DNA from: Lottia gigantea
Lineage: Eukaryota > Mollusca > Gastropoda > Lottiidae
Reading direction: 5' to 3'
Assembly: GCF_000327385.1 (NCBI RefSeq)
Contig: NW_008707425.1
Location: 3,214,372 to 3,278,371, forward strand
DNA: 64,000 nucleotides
The position numbers and the translations under genes are program-made. The notes below the pieces were generated by a model, which saw only the letters and a list, made by a program, of their open reading frames with translations, ran no database searches and had not been told where the DNA came from. Below are positions 1 to 10,103 of the stretch, piece after piece. Position 1 is the stretch's first letter, and the number at the start of each line of letters is the position of its first letter.

Positions 1-278
1 AAGTAACTTTTTCTCAAAACAAGTTTTGAATAAGAATAAATTTGTCTAATAGGGGACTCAGTCATCAAGATTGAAGTAACATTAGGAGCTGACAAGGGCT
101 TTTGCTAAATCAGTTCTGCAATAATAACTCCATATTATCTAAGTGCTGTGAACTACAATATACTCTTTAGACTTGATAAGGTCTTGTGTACAAATTATTG
201 CATCCATTATCATTAAACTTTTTATTATTGTAAAAAATGTCCATGCATACTTTATTCATTATGTCTTCAATATTTTAG

Positions 279-304
279 AGAATTAAGAGAGAAAAGTAAA
301 ACAG
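279..304 (+). CDS. JADE: Candidate additional upstream JADE coding exon
   Basis: A pyrimidine-leaning tract ends in TTTTAG at 278 and CAG|GTGACT offers a donor at 304/305. The only open frame reads ELREKSKT plus one base, and that phase fits the exon at 422. The stronger-looking GTAAGT at 318 gives the wrong phase and an immediate stop. The translation is too short to match to JADE with confidence. Confidence 0.3.
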
Positions 305-421
305 GTGACTTTAAAATGTAAGTATTTTTCTATATATTTAAATTCATGAAATTCATTAAGCTCTTTTACAATATAAATACAACAGTATTTCATTAAGATT
401 ACATTGAACATCTCTTTTTAG

Positions 422-616
422 TTCGGAAAATTTTAATGAAACACATTTGTTTTAGACCGAGAAAGTTATTACATGCAGCCCAAGATGAAACATATAAACA
501 AGGTTGTCATGAACTTACTGGTATGAATCAGCTATCTGAACAGGTTGTACGCTATGATTTAGATGATCTAGATGTTTGCTGGTTAGACACAATCAATATG
601 GAACGTGAAGAAATGA
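422..616 (+). CDS. JADE: JADE exon: EPcA-like N-terminal segment
   Basis: Acceptor TTTTTAG at 421; donor GTAAGT at 617 (phase 1). Encodes [10 protein letters not shown] and [18 protein letters not shown], matching the JADE RPKKY and CRYDLNDMDAAWLELTN region. The same frame stays open through the next intron to 876, so an ORF scan alone would wrongly merge this exon with the next. Confidence 0.92.
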
Positions 617-3600
617 GTAAGTCTGTGTTTGATGAATTGATATCTTCAGAAAGAAAAAGTGATTTAAAGAATATGCTGTCTAACATTTATAGAATTATTA
701 CAATAATTATTGAAAGATTTGAAAATCTTCCTTATTTTAAAACTGATTTCCTCAGATATATGTGGTTTTGTTATTTTCTAGGTCTATCTTTGATACATGA
801 ATGGATTATGGAAAGAATATTTGAAGAGCTTGAAACACAGGTAAACTCTTATGATTACTTGATTAGCCACTTATGAAATGTAATCTCATTGCTGCCCTAG
901 GCGTATTTCAAATGCATTGTCAATGCCTATCTGCCTTTTCTTCTTTAAACATAAAGCCAGAAATTTATCAGGAACATAATATACATAATAATTGTTAGTT
1001 GATAATAATATTATTATGTACTATTTTCAGTGTCATAAAGGTATGAATGATATGATTAAATCAGAAGAAGGGTTTGGTATAGAATATGATGAAGATGTAG
1101 TGTGTGATGTCTGTCGTTCTGTAAGTATTTACTATTCTTTACCTATATATAACACCCATCAACAGATACATTTTCCACCTAGAAGTGTGACTGAAATCAT
1201 AGAAAACTATAGAATATTAAACAAACCTGTGGATGGAATTTAAACTGGCCATTTAATGGTTTTCTCATCTGGCACACATTTCAATGAAGAACTTTGCTTT
1301 TGATGGTTTAATGATTATTGATTTGATTTGATAGTAAAAAGAACTAATTGAAAGGAAATACATGTCAAAGTTTGTAGATGATAAAACATAGTCAGTTTCT
1401 TTATGTACTATTATATTATATTTGTTTGATAATTACACAATTTATATTTATAACCTACTGATGTTTATTTGATATCCATATTAATATGTTTTTATGATTA
1501 TTACAGCCTGATAGTGAAGATGGTAATGAAATGGTATTTTGTGATAACTGTGATATTTGTGTACATCAGGTATATATATATGTAAATTGTATTTTGATAA
1601 TATAATAATATCAGTAGACTTATGACTGTGCCTATATAATTTCTAACTCAATGACTTTTGTTTGTATGGTGTTAGTAGTCCTATATGTCACTGCTGGGTT
1701 CAATTTAAGCAGTATTGCATCACAGTTTGTGAGACAAAATGACCTCTTTGGTGATCCAATGTTTTCAAAATTGAAATAGCATGAAGCTTTGCAAATCTAA
1801 TCCAATTATATTTTTCGTGAGAATTTTCTACCAAAGTTAGAAATAGCAACTTTCTGCGATTCTATAACCTTAAGAAACTAGTGTCACTGATAGTCTACAA
1901 CTGGAGCGTTTTGCTACTGAATTTCATCGAAATGCAAGTCAAAATTTAACTTTATTACACAAAACCGAAATTTTTCAATATAATTTGAACCCTGTGTCAC
2001 TGTGGTTAATTGGTTTTGCATTGATCTGAAATTGTATTATTTTAAGAAGTATATATACTGAGTGAAAAATTTTAAACAAATGAAATGAGTTTTTTTAAAT
2101 ATGTTAATGAGTAAGAGATATGGTTTATATGACTTGTGACATAAAAAAAATAATTGACAGCTGCAACTTATTACAGCATTGAAAAATAGAGGGTGGAGCT
2201 TAATAATCAAAATGTACTGATTGCTCCACCTACTTTCCTCTTAGATTCTATTTGACTTTCATGTTCAGTTATACTAGTATGCTACAACAGCAAATTGCTG
2301 AATATAGAATACGGTTTTTCCTGGAACATACATCTATGTAATTTATTTCTTAAAAACATAAATGGAAAAAATGGAATTTATGTTCCAAGTAGTCACTTAC
2401 CTGCTCCTCACAGAGCTCATGAAAACAAAGCTATTCAAGAAACAGTTTCCTCTGTTTTGGATTAATGTAAATAGGACATGACATTTTAGTTGTATTTTAT
2501 ATTTCAATAGGCTTGTTATGGTATACAGACAATACCTGAAGGAAGCTACTTATGTCGAGCCTGTGCACTAGGTGTTAAACCTACATGTCTATTATGTCCC
2601 AATGTTAAAGGTGCCATGAAAAGTACAAGGTAAATGTATTATTAAAATATTCATTCCATTCTAGAACTATTTGAAATTTGAATAATCAAAAGGTTTGAAA
2701 GGATCTATGTTATAAAAGGAAACAGTTTGACAAGAAAGAATAGAGAAAATCTTATTTTAAATTTGTCTGATTGTAGGAGTGGAACTAAATGGGCACATGT
2801 AAGTTGTTCTATATGGATACCTGAAGTTAGTATAGGCTGTGTTGAAAAAATGGAGCCAATTACTAAAATATCACTTATACCAGTAAGTCAAAGTACTTTT
2901 TATTGACATAATTCTTTGAGAAAGCCCTTCTTAATTAGTTGTAAGTGTGCTTTGTTTTGTTTTTTAAATATAAAACAATTGGATTTCAAATACCCTTGAT
3001 CTTTATTTTCAGGCCAGTAGATGGACATTAGTTTGTTGTTTATGTAAAGAAAGATATGGAGCGTGTATACAATGTTCAGTTAAAACATGTAAAACAGCCT
3101 TTCATGTGACGTGTGGTTTTAATAATGGTATGGATATGAAGACTATATTAGATCCAGCAGAAAAAGATGGTGTCAAATTAAGGGTAGGTGTATTCTCATC
3201 TAACATAAATATCACACACTAAAAGAGAACATGTAGGCAACATATACTTATAGTAAGTTGTACTTATACTTTGAAAACTCAATATATTAGAAATATTGCA
3301 ATATAAAAAGATATTGTGCAGACAAAAAGAGAGGGAATGAAATGAAAATTAAAATTTTAGTCTAAATCTTTTAATATTTCAAGGTAGAACATGAGTTTTG
3401 ACTTTTTAATTTTTACTTTTATTCACTGTTTCAGGCATATTGTCCAAAACATACTAAAAATGGTGGACAGATAGAGAGTGAGTCTCCATCTTCACCAAAA
3501 TCACCAAGATCTCCACGCTCACCAAGATCACCACGCTCACCACGTAAAGATGACTCACCGAGGAAAGAAATGTCCAAGGAAGAAGTTGCTGAATTAAGAG

Positions 3601-6350
3601 CTGCCAAGTAAGAAATTATAAGGAAATTCCTAAGTAAAAATAGATGTTTAGAAAAATTAAGCAGAATATTTGGATGCCTCTTGGTAAAACTTGATTCTAT
3701 AGTAGGCTTTTACTATCAGTTTCTAGTTCCATTGATTTCCCACACCTTTTTAGGTTACTCAAGAATATTGACCAATAACTATGATTACTCTAACAATAAA
3801 CCATGTGTGACTTGAGTCAGATCTGGAATTGTATTAAAATATGATAAACGGTAGTTACTGTTTTTTAACTGAAATTTAATATAATTATAGGATAAATGTT
3901 TTAATCTGTTCATTGTATTTCTAGAACAAAAGAAATTGAAGAAGAATTTAGTAGGTTTGTTAATACAGAAGAAGCAGCAAAAACTTTACAAGTTGATGAA
4001 GATATTGTAGATATTGTCAAGGCTTACTGGAAACTAAAACGAATGGTAAGTTATCTTGTTATTTATATATTCAAATCTCTATCACACACCTGGTACAGTC
4101 TTTCATTGGTCTATCCATTCATATTTTCTTGTTAGTGCACCAGATTGTGGTGTTTGACCGAAAATGTAGTAGCTATATTTTTCAAATGATTTTCATAAAA
4201 CTTGGTGTTTGTAGTTATATGAAAAAAAATATATATTCCATTTTAAACCTATACCTTAGCTTGATGAGTTTTGTAAAAAGTTTCTAGTTTTATCAACTAC
4301 ATGCTGAAGAGGGTTTATTTATCATTATCGGTATAATGTCTATGTCACTTGCTCAATCAATGATATAAAGATGTCGTAAATATTCTAACTAAAGATTTTT
4401 GTGGGTTGATAATTTTCACAAGAATAGTTAAAATATTTGATTATTTTTTTTACCAGGCAAATTTTAATCGCCCATTATTGATGCCAAAAACAGAAGAAGC
4501 AGATAGATTAGAGAAACAACAGGAAGATAGTTTAGTTGCTAGAATGAAAATGTTTGTCCATTTACGTCAAGATCTAGAGAGGGTATGTGGATTGAATTTC
4601 TTAAATTACTATTCAATATGCACAATTGTTTTCATTCTCAAAAATTGTAAATTTGTAAAGGGTTATGTTTTCATCTTCGGGTGAAAATTAAAAATTTCTT
4701 TCCATCTTTTTATAGGTGAGAAATCTATGTTATATGGTAAACAGAAGAGAGAAAATGAAACGACAAGTTATCAGAATTCAAGAGAAAGTATTCTTGGCAG
4801 CCAATGCCTATCTTACAGACTCAAAACTGAATTTATCAACCCGTGAAATTCAGAAGACTGTTAAAAAATACAAGAAGGATAATGTGTATTTAGCTACAAA
4901 TTTGAATTTACCTACTAGGTTACCATCATTAACACCTAGTATAGATCTAGATTCTATGACAACTGATGAGGACAGTCATAGTGATCATAGTGGTCCTACT
5001 TTTAACTCTCCACGTAGATTTAAACCTCGACAATTATCTGGACTAGAGAAACTAGACATTGAACCCTCAACATCTGTATCAATGAGAACTGAACTGTCTG
5101 ATAATGATGTGGATATTGAAGCAGATGAACCCCCTGTCTTAGAAATGGAAGACATCTCTAGCCAGCGGAGAAATTCAAGAATCACATCTAAACAAAGACA
5201 TGAAAGTGCTGATTCAAAGGGTAAAAGTCCCATGCCTGATTTATTACCAGAGACAAAACCAAGTCGAACTATCAAAGTGAAAGTTGCCAATAAAAAGACA
5301 AAACCACTAAATTTAGACATATATGACTTTGATTCAAAATCAAATGATAGTTTATTAGAAGAATCAAATTTAACAAGAAGACCAATAAAAATAAAATCCC
5401 CTGTTGAAAAACAAACGAGACATTTTGCTGATTGTTTAAAAGAGGAAATTTCTATTTTGGAACCAAAATCTCCCAGTCCAGAAAAATCAAGCAAGACTTT
5501 CTTAGATCCTCTCAAGTTAGTGATAAAAAGTGAAGCCATTTCAGAAACTAACAGTGATACAGGAAGTGAAAGTGTAAAAACTAGAGCAGTTAAAATTAAA
5601 AAAGAGAAAATTCGTAAACATAGAAAATCAACAGAAAAAGCAAGAGGGAGACCTCCAAAAAATGAATTAATGGCCTTGTTAACTAAACAAAACTTACGAA
5701 TTGGTGATGAGATAAAAGATATGGTTCAAAACAAAATTCTGAAAAAAAGAGGAATGTTAAAACAAATCAATGGCTTGCTTGATAAAAATCAACCAAAAAT
5801 TGAAGTATATTTTTCTAAGTGTAATTCTAGTGCTAATTCAAGATCTCGGAGTAGTTCACGTTTAAAAATTAATGATAATAATTCCAAACTGACTGATACC
5901 AGTCCAGAAAAATCCCCCCAAAATAATTCTGGAACTAATGTAGAGACTGATTTGTATTGCTTGATGCATTCACCAGAAACTCGTAGTTTTAAACGTAGAC
6001 TTGAATCTGGATTTAACTCTAGTGTTAAAAAGAATATATTTAACACCAGTGTGAATAGTAAATTAATACCAAGTGAAAACTATAGTGCCATACCAACAAT
6101 GTTAATTAGTCCTGATTGTTTATCAATAAAACGCAGTTTAAAAGAGACAATTAATAACTCTCGTATTTATAGATCTCAATCTCCAGCATCTAGTGACTCT
6201 TCAACTGTAGACTCTAAAGACACCACACCTAGACGGGTAACTCGAAGTCATGTAGTGGACAATGATGAAAACTCGCATGATAGTATCACTTCAGTACGAT
6301 CCAGTAGTCGATTAAAATCAGTCTTAAAAGCTGCCAATTTTAAAGCATGA
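422..6350 (+). CDS. JADE: JADE-family PHD-finger protein, eleven coding exons, 5' end missing
   Basis: Homologue of JADE1/2/3, the scaffold that joins the HBO1 (KAT7) acetyltransferase to ING4/5 and MEAF6 and directs it to histone H4 in the nucleus. Joining 422-616, 782-840, 1031-1120, 1507-1569, 2511-2629, 2777-2882, 3013-3183, 3435-3607, 3925-4045, 4457-4582 and 4716-6350 gives one open frame of 951 residues ending in TGA, with GT-AG at every junction. The order is that of JADE: EPcA-like segment with RYDLDDLD (about residues 35-85), C4HC3 PHD finger (CDVC, FCDNC, VHQ, LCRAC; 109-157), extended PHD finger (CLLC to YCPKH; 162-273), then the conserved [15 protein letters not shown] and RNLCYMV stretches. 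The last 544 residues form one large Ser/Lys-rich exon. The N-terminal exon(s) are not securely seen. Identification is by remembered vertebrate JADE sequence; family is near certain, paralogue is not. Confidence 0.96.
782..840 (+). CDS. JADE: JADE exon: [11 protein letters not shown] segment
   Basis: Acceptor TTTTCTAG at 781 and donor CAG|GTAAAC at 840/841. Spliced to 616 it reads [23 protein letters not shown], the same length as vertebrate [21 protein letters not shown] with no gap. That equality is the argument for splicing out 617-781. Confidence 0.9.
1031..1120 (+). CDS. JADE: JADE exon: start of PHD finger 1
   Basis: Acceptor TTTTCAG at 1030, donor GTAAGT at 1121, phase 0 at both ends, 30 codons. 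Encodes [19 protein letters not shown], almost identical to the JADE sequence before and into the first zinc pair. A short in-frame extension upstream (from 992) is intron. Confidence 0.95.
1507..1569 (+). CDS. JADE: JADE exon: PHD finger 1, middle
   Basis: 21 codons, phase 0-0, acceptor TTACAG at 1506, donor at 1570. Reads [15 protein letters not shown] then DICVHQ, giving the second Cys pair and the zinc-binding His of the C4HC3 finger. Too short for a standard ORF cut-off. Confidence 0.95.
2511..2629 (+). CDS. JADE: JADE exon: end of PHD 1 and start of extended PHD
   Basis: Acceptor TTTCAATAG at 2510, donor AAG|GTAAAT at 2630, ends in phase 2. Encodes [20 protein letters not shown], completing PHD 1 (LCRAC pair), then [14 protein letters not shown], the first Cys pair of the extended PHD. 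Confidence 0.95.
2777..2882 (+). CDS. JADE: JADE exon: extended [16 protein letters not shown] segment
   Basis: Acceptor TTGTAG at 2776, donor GTAAGT at 2883. Encodes [20 protein letters not shown] followed by [13 protein letters not shown], the most conserved run of the JADE/BRPF extended PHD and the zinc-knuckle His/Cys. Confidence 0.96.
3013..3183 (+). CDS. JADE: JADE exon: extended PHD, second zinc site
   Basis: 57 codons, phase 0-0, acceptor TTTTCAG at 3012, donor GTAGGT at 3184. Encodes [36 protein letters not shown] and the DMKTILDP tail, with all expected Cys/His ligands present. Confidence 0.96.
3435..3607 (+). CDS. JADE: JADE exon: end of extended PHD and SPR-repeat linker
   Basis: Acceptor TTTCAG at 3434, donor AA|GTAAG at 3608. 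Opens with AYCPKH, the last zinc ligands, then runs into a linker of S-P-K/R triplets (about 3486-3546) and [11 protein letters not shown]. The SPR run is unlike the vertebrate linker and offers several proline-directed kinase sites. Confidence 0.93.
3925..4045 (+). CDS. JADE: JADE exon: helical linker ending YWKLKRM
   Basis: Acceptor TTTCTAG at 3924, donor GTAAGT at 4046. Encodes an acidic helix ([20 protein letters not shown]) and [12 protein letters not shown], matching JADE ALVDFIYQYWKLKR, part of the segment that contacts HBO1/MEAF6 in the family. Confidence 0.93.
4457..4582 (+). CDS. JADE: JADE exon: FNRPLLMPK to HLRQDLER
   Basis: 42 codons, phase 0-0, acceptor TTTTTACCAG at 4456, donor GTATGT at 4583. 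Encodes [15 protein letters not shown] and [15 protein letters not shown], corresponding to vertebrate QPLLTPKTDEVDNL and [15 protein letters not shown]. Confidence 0.95.
4716..6350 (+). CDS. JADE: JADE terminal coding exon (544 codons)
   Basis: Acceptor TTTTTATAG at 4715; stop TGA at 6348-6350. It opens with [20 protein letters not shown], the conserved JADE motif, then becomes low-complexity Ser/Lys/Asp-rich sequence with little family conservation. An AT-hook-like RGRPPK is coded at 5643-5660 (spliced residues 717-722). A short motif RSSSRLK occurs twice, near 5850 and just before the C-terminus [12 protein letters not shown]. Long antisense frames inside (4985-5539, 5789-6046) are shadows of this composition. 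Confidence 0.96.
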   Translation: MRNLCYMVNRREKMKRQVIRIQEKVFLAANAYLTDSKLNLSTREIQKTVKKYKKDNVYLATNLNLPTRLPSLTPSIDLDSMTTDEDSHSDHSGPTFNSPRRFKPRQLSGLEKLDIEPSTSVSMRTELSDNDVDIEADEPPVLEMEDISSQRRNSRITSKQRHESADSKGKSPMPDLLPETKPSRTIKVKVANKKTKPLNLDIYDFDSKSNDSLLEESNLTRRPIKIKSPVEKQTRHFADCLKEEISILEPKSPSPEKSSKTFLDPLKLVIKSEAISETNSDTGSESVKTRAVKIKKEKIRKHRKSTEKARGRPPKNELMALLTKQNLRIGDEIKDMVQNKILKKRGMLKQINGLLDKNQPKIEVYFSKCNSSANSRSRSSSRLKINDNNSKLTDTSPEKSPQNNSGTNVETDLYCLMHSPETRSFKRRLESGFNSSVKKNIFNTSVNSKLIPSENYSAIPTMLISPDCLSIKRSLKETINNSRIYRSQSPASSDSSTVDSKDTTPRRVTRSHVVDNDENSHDSITSVRSSSRLKSVLKAANFKA

Positions 6351-6835
6351 CAGAAGTTGACTATTGGGATTACAAGATATAAGTTATATTTTTAGAAATT
6401 GGTGCTTAAATTTATTTATATCTAATTGTACCTTACTACAGTTAACTGAAAAAGAAATTTATTCTTATTATTAATATTTCTGGGTGAATTGGTCAATTAT
6501 CCTTGCTATGAGTTTTAAATTTTGATCATTAAATTTTAAAGGAATAATCTCTTTACAATGACTAAAATTGAGTTTATCACACTTGCTTTATTTTTGTGTT
6601 TTGCAATGGTAAGAAAGAACATGTAGAAATAGTTTGTCTTATAAGGGTAATATGTTAAAATAATTTCAAGTCTAATAAGGGCAAAAATGCAATGAAAATT
6701 GTTAAAATGATTAACTAAAACTACAACATTTTAAAACACTTAACTTTTATTGTAGAGAATATGATATTGTTATTTTGTATATTATTGTTATTTGTATATT
6801 GTATATATGAAATAAATATACATGAAACTTGGTTG
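6351..6835 (+). other. JADE: JADE 3' UTR with polyadenylation signal
   Basis: AT-rich, no further open frame. A canonical AATAAA at 6811-6816 puts the likely cleavage site at about 6830-6840, giving a 3' UTR of about 480 bases. Confidence 0.7.
6811..6816 (+). terminator. AATAAA polyadenylation signal of JADE
   Basis: Exact AATAAA, 461 bases after the JADE stop. A TG-rich stretch (ACTTGGTTG) follows within 20 bases. Confidence 0.65.
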
Positions 6836-7053
6836 AAAGAGTCATTATTGTATCTAAACACGAATATGTCAGACATTTATGCACATAAATATTAGATATC
6901 CAAACTACTTCCGAGAAAAAAAATGATGGGTTTGGAAGAAATAAAATTAAACAAATTGCTATGATTTTTGAATATGTTTACTTAATTTCATATGTATGTG
7001 AACCTCTGGGCTCGGGAAACATATAAGGAAACTACTAATTGTTAAACAAGTAG

Positions 7054-7059
7054 TTTATT
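7054..7059 (-). terminator. Candidate polyadenylation signal of SCOC
   Basis: TTTATT on the plus strand is AATAAA on the minus strand, about 1.0 kb past the SCOC stop. If used, the two convergent transcripts end about 200 bases apart. Other AT-rich variants exist, so this is a best guess. Confidence 0.4.
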
Positions 7060-8082
7060 AAAGAAGATGAAGACTAGAGCAGTAATTGACAATAATGATG
7101 ACATATAAAATCAACAAGATATCTTACCACATAAATCTGACTCAATGTGGAAGATATAGGTTTTGCTCTTTCAATGAAATGAAATTAGCTAAGCGAAAAC
7201 TATTGAGACAAATACTGATTTAAAGTTGTCTTTCAATAATCTCATCAACCAGATGACATGTTACAATAAATAATAACAAACCTCAATTATATCCTAAAGA
7301 AAATAGTGTGGAAAAGGTAAAATTCTGTAATTGAAACTATACAAACCAGACATATTTGGATAGTTACATTTAAAATTAAGGTGGACTGTTTATGTTCTGA
7401 ATCGGTCAAGAATGTGCTGAAATATCTTTGACCAATTCTGACATTCTCTGAGGTTAGTTGACCGGCCTATTGACTACTGATAACAACTATGTCACAAAAA
7501 TCAAATATTTTCACTGTTACAATAGTGCTCAATACATCAATTGAAGAGTGATATAGAAAAATTAAAACAGAACCTGAAACAGGTTGTTACTCAAGAGTTT
7601 CATTCTGTTTGATTTTCAGACAAGTGACCTATTTCAGCCTATAATTGTATAGTTCCTCTTGTGTTACACTTCAAGACAAGTTCAGATCCTAACTATGTCT
7701 ATGTAAATGTAGAACTCATCTTATGAGATTGGAATAGCACAGAATTATTTACAGAAAAAATGTACATATGTAAGCCTATTTAAAGCAATACAAGTAAAAG
7801 AAAAAAACATAAATATTGTAAGTCAATAATAACTTCCATAATATCTATTCCATGTACTTCTTTCCATAAGTATCTGCAATATAAAAAAATACTACTTTTT
7901 GTTTTTTAACTCTTTCAACATGAAATTAACCACTCACTCTAAGCACCAAGCAGTAATTATATTCATTTTTTATATTTTGTAAACAGTATTGTGGTTTAAG
8001 ATTCAGCATAAACAATTGTAGGAAACTATTTTAGTTACCTTTTGATTGCACGTAAGAGATTCCTGGTCACATGGAATACATT

Positions 8083-8225
8083 CTATTTCTTTTTTGATTT
8101 TGGTGATGTAGATTGAAACACACTACTGGCAGCCATTAAATTTTCAATATACTGCCCTAATACTTGGTTTTCAGACTTCAATTTGAGATTTTCTTCCTTG
8201 ACAGAGTCCACTCTTGATGACAAAT
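8083..8225 (-). CDS. SCOC: SCOC exon 4 (coiled coil, C-terminus)
   Basis: Acceptor GATATAG on the minus strand (plus CT at 8226-8227); stop TAG at 8085-8083. Encodes [20 protein letters not shown] and onward to SPKSKKK at the end. This is the most conserved part of the protein. Confidence 0.95.
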
Positions 8226-10103
8226 CTATATCAATAATAAATCAATTAAGGTTTTTTATACGCCCACGTCTCTGTATGTGGACGTATATTGTTGGCACCC
8301 CTGTCGGTCAACATTTGCTTGTAAACGCTCTAAAAACCTAAACTTTTGATGGAATCAAATGAAATTGGGTATGTGTATACATATTCATAAAACGAAGATC
8401 AAATTCGAATTTGAGCTATTTTCAACCATTAGAAGCAGAGTTATTGTCCTTGCCCCAAAATCTTGAATATGCTATTACTCTTAGTTTTTAACCGATTTTG
8501 ATGAAACTTAAAATGGATGTTATTGGACCTAAATTGAAAGGTTTGAGAAAGTTTAGTTTACTTCTGATTAAATTTAAGGCTTTTTCAAAATTTAAGCCTT
8601 ACGTCAGTTTTGAGGAGTTATCGCCTTTTTACCTCTATACTGTAGTGCTTCTATCAACATCAATTGCTTGATGTGTTTGAAGGAATCAAATGAAATTCGG
8701 TATGTGCATACATATTCATGAAACGAAGGTCTGTCCGTCCGTCAACATTTGCTTGTTAACGCTCTAAAAACTAGATTTTTTGATGGAATCAAATGAAATT
8801 CGGTATGTGTATACGTATTCATAAAACGAAGTTCAAGTTCGAATTTGAATATGCTTTTACTCTCTTAGTTTTCAAACGACTTTGATGAAACTTAAAATGG
8901 ATGTTTCGTTTTTACCATCTGATGCCGTGAAGGGCGTATATGGCTATATGAAAAAATTAAAAAAAGCATAAGAGCACTTTTCTAATTATCAAATAGAACA
9001 GCTGCAAGGAAAGAGTGTTCTATAGTAATTAGTTAGGAAACAAGGGCCATAACTTGCAATCATAAACTTTCTGAACTGAAAATAACTTTGTGATTCTTAA
9101 AGTAAATTTTGGATACACCTCCATTTATAGGCTCAAATTCTGATGGAGAACTGAACACTGTTACTGATTAGCTTAGCTAAAAAACTTCCGGCTTCTGAGA
9201 CTAAGGTACGATTGGCAAATAAAATGGAAAACCTGTCCCTTAAATTAAAATCTAGTTGAAAGTTGAACATTACAGTGTTATTAACTGATCTTAGTCATTG
9301 ACGAATAACAAACAATAATTAAAAATACTAACCATCTAATGTATTTTGTAGTTCTAATACTTGTGTTATCAATTTCTGCTTTTCTTCTTCTTCATCAGGA
9401 TTAATATCAGGATCTAAACCTAGAACAATTACAATAAGATCAATAGGCCTATAGTATATTAGTTATATCATACAAACTGTGATAGTGGGTTTTAATCAGT
9501 ATACTATTCAACCCAGTTTTAAATAAGAAAGCTAACATGAACCTCTAGAACCTAAGTTGTTATTTTTCCTACCATACAAGAGATAAAAAAATGGATCAGA
9601 GAAATGTTTTAAGAATATTAGAGAGTTATCATCATGATTTGGTGGTAAATCTGAGGACAAAAGAAAAAGGTTCTATCTGTTTTAAACGTCTGTCGTTGAA
9701 TACTCACTGTTAGTGTTTCCAATAAAGGAATCATTCTTACTATTTTCTTCAGCTACAGATTTCTGTTGGTTATTTCTGGTGTGATCTACAAAATTTTAAA
9801 AAAATCCAAATACATTCTATGGAGAAAGACTGTAACTGCACAGCACCCAAAACAACTTGGATGAAAAACCAACACACTTTTTTGTCGTGAATTTTGAATA
9901 TCACTAAGTTATTTTTATAAAATGATCAGCCTGGTGCAAGTCTGTGTAAATGAATCCTTTTAGTACAACCTATAGATAGGCCAACTCTGATGCAGTTGAA
10001 ATAGCATGATGAGATCATTTGAATAATTTATGCACAAACCTGACTCACTGTCTGTTGACAGAGGAACATTATATAAATCTCCAGAATTATCACTGTTCGA
10101 CAT
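8083..10103 (-). CDS. SCOC: SCOC, short coiled-coil protein (complete, four coding exons)
   Basis: SCOC is a small coiled-coil protein of the trans-Golgi/cytosol that binds ARL1 and FEZ1 and modulates starvation-induced autophagy. Exons 10103-10049, 9785-9708, 9419-9333 and 8225-8083 (minus strand) join in phase 1 throughout to give 120 residues ending in TAG. The last two exons read [20 protein letters not shown], then [20 protein letters not shown] and [10 protein letters not shown], nearly identical to human SCOC. The heptad coiled coil covers roughly residues 55-105. The first 50 residues are acidic, Ser/Asn-rich and poorly conserved, as in other species. All introns are GT-AG. Intron 3 carries a mobile element. 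The gene is convergent with JADE. Confidence 0.95.
8257..8940 (+). mobile_element. TATACGCCC-TIR element, copy A (inside SCOC intron 3)
   Basis: Starts TATACGCCC (8257-8265) and ends with its inverse GGGCGTATA (8932-8940). A subterminal hairpin sits at 8257-8288: TATACGCCCAC, 10-base loop, GTGGACGTATA. Inside, a block with ATCAAATGAAATTCGGTATG and ATTCATAAAACGAAG occurs two to three times (near 8350, 8690, 8785), so the element contains an internal tandem duplication. No coding capacity. Related copies are at 38775, 44573 and 57751, with a fragment at 48960. It looks like a non-autonomous DNA element. Confidence 0.75.
9080..9245. repeat. Fragment of dispersed repeat (GAGACTAAGGTAC family)
   Basis: Shares the run 'GAACACTGTTACTGATTAGC', then CTTCTGAGACTAAGGTAC and TGGCAA, with 38118-38396, in the same order. 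The same family is seen at 32500-32705 and 53757-53935. No TIR or tRNA box was found; type unknown. Confidence 0.55.
9333..9419 (-). CDS. SCOC: SCOC exon 3 (start of coiled coil)
   Basis: 87 bases, phase 1-1. Encodes [20 protein letters not shown] then LELQNTL. Acceptor TTCTAG, donor GTTAGT on the minus strand. Confidence 0.92.
9708..9785 (-). CDS. SCOC: SCOC exon 2 (variable N-terminal part)
   Basis: 78 bases, phase 1-1, Asn/Ser/Lys-rich ([18 protein letters not shown]). Acceptor TTTGTAG and donor GTGAGT on the minus strand. The sequence has no clear vertebrate counterpart; splice sites and phase are the support. Its symmetry means it could be skipped without a frameshift. Confidence 0.75.
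10049..10103 (-). CDS. SCOC: SCOC exon 1 (start codon)
   Basis: ATG at 10103-10101; reads [18 protein letters not shown]. Donor GTGAGT ends the exon at 10049. A second donor nine bases further (GTTTGT, exon end 10040) keeps the phase and would add three residues. The frame is open upstream to 10175, but a splice acceptor (TTTTTATAG, exon edge 10119) lies just before this ATG, so the upstream ATG is probably not used. Confidence 0.8.

Noticed and set aside
617-781. Reading 422-876 as one JADE exon
   Set aside because: The intervening 165 bases have strong splice sites, and only the spliced form matches JADE spacing; the tail after 840 reaches a stop at once.
4985-5539. 184-codon minus-strand ORF inside the last JADE exon
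   Set aside because: It is antisense to strongly supported JADE coding sequence and reflects Ser codon symmetry (TCA/TGA-poor). No splice sites or domain.
5789-6046. 85-codon minus-strand ORF in the same exon
   Set aside because: Same reason: shadow of the Ser/Lys-rich JADE exon.
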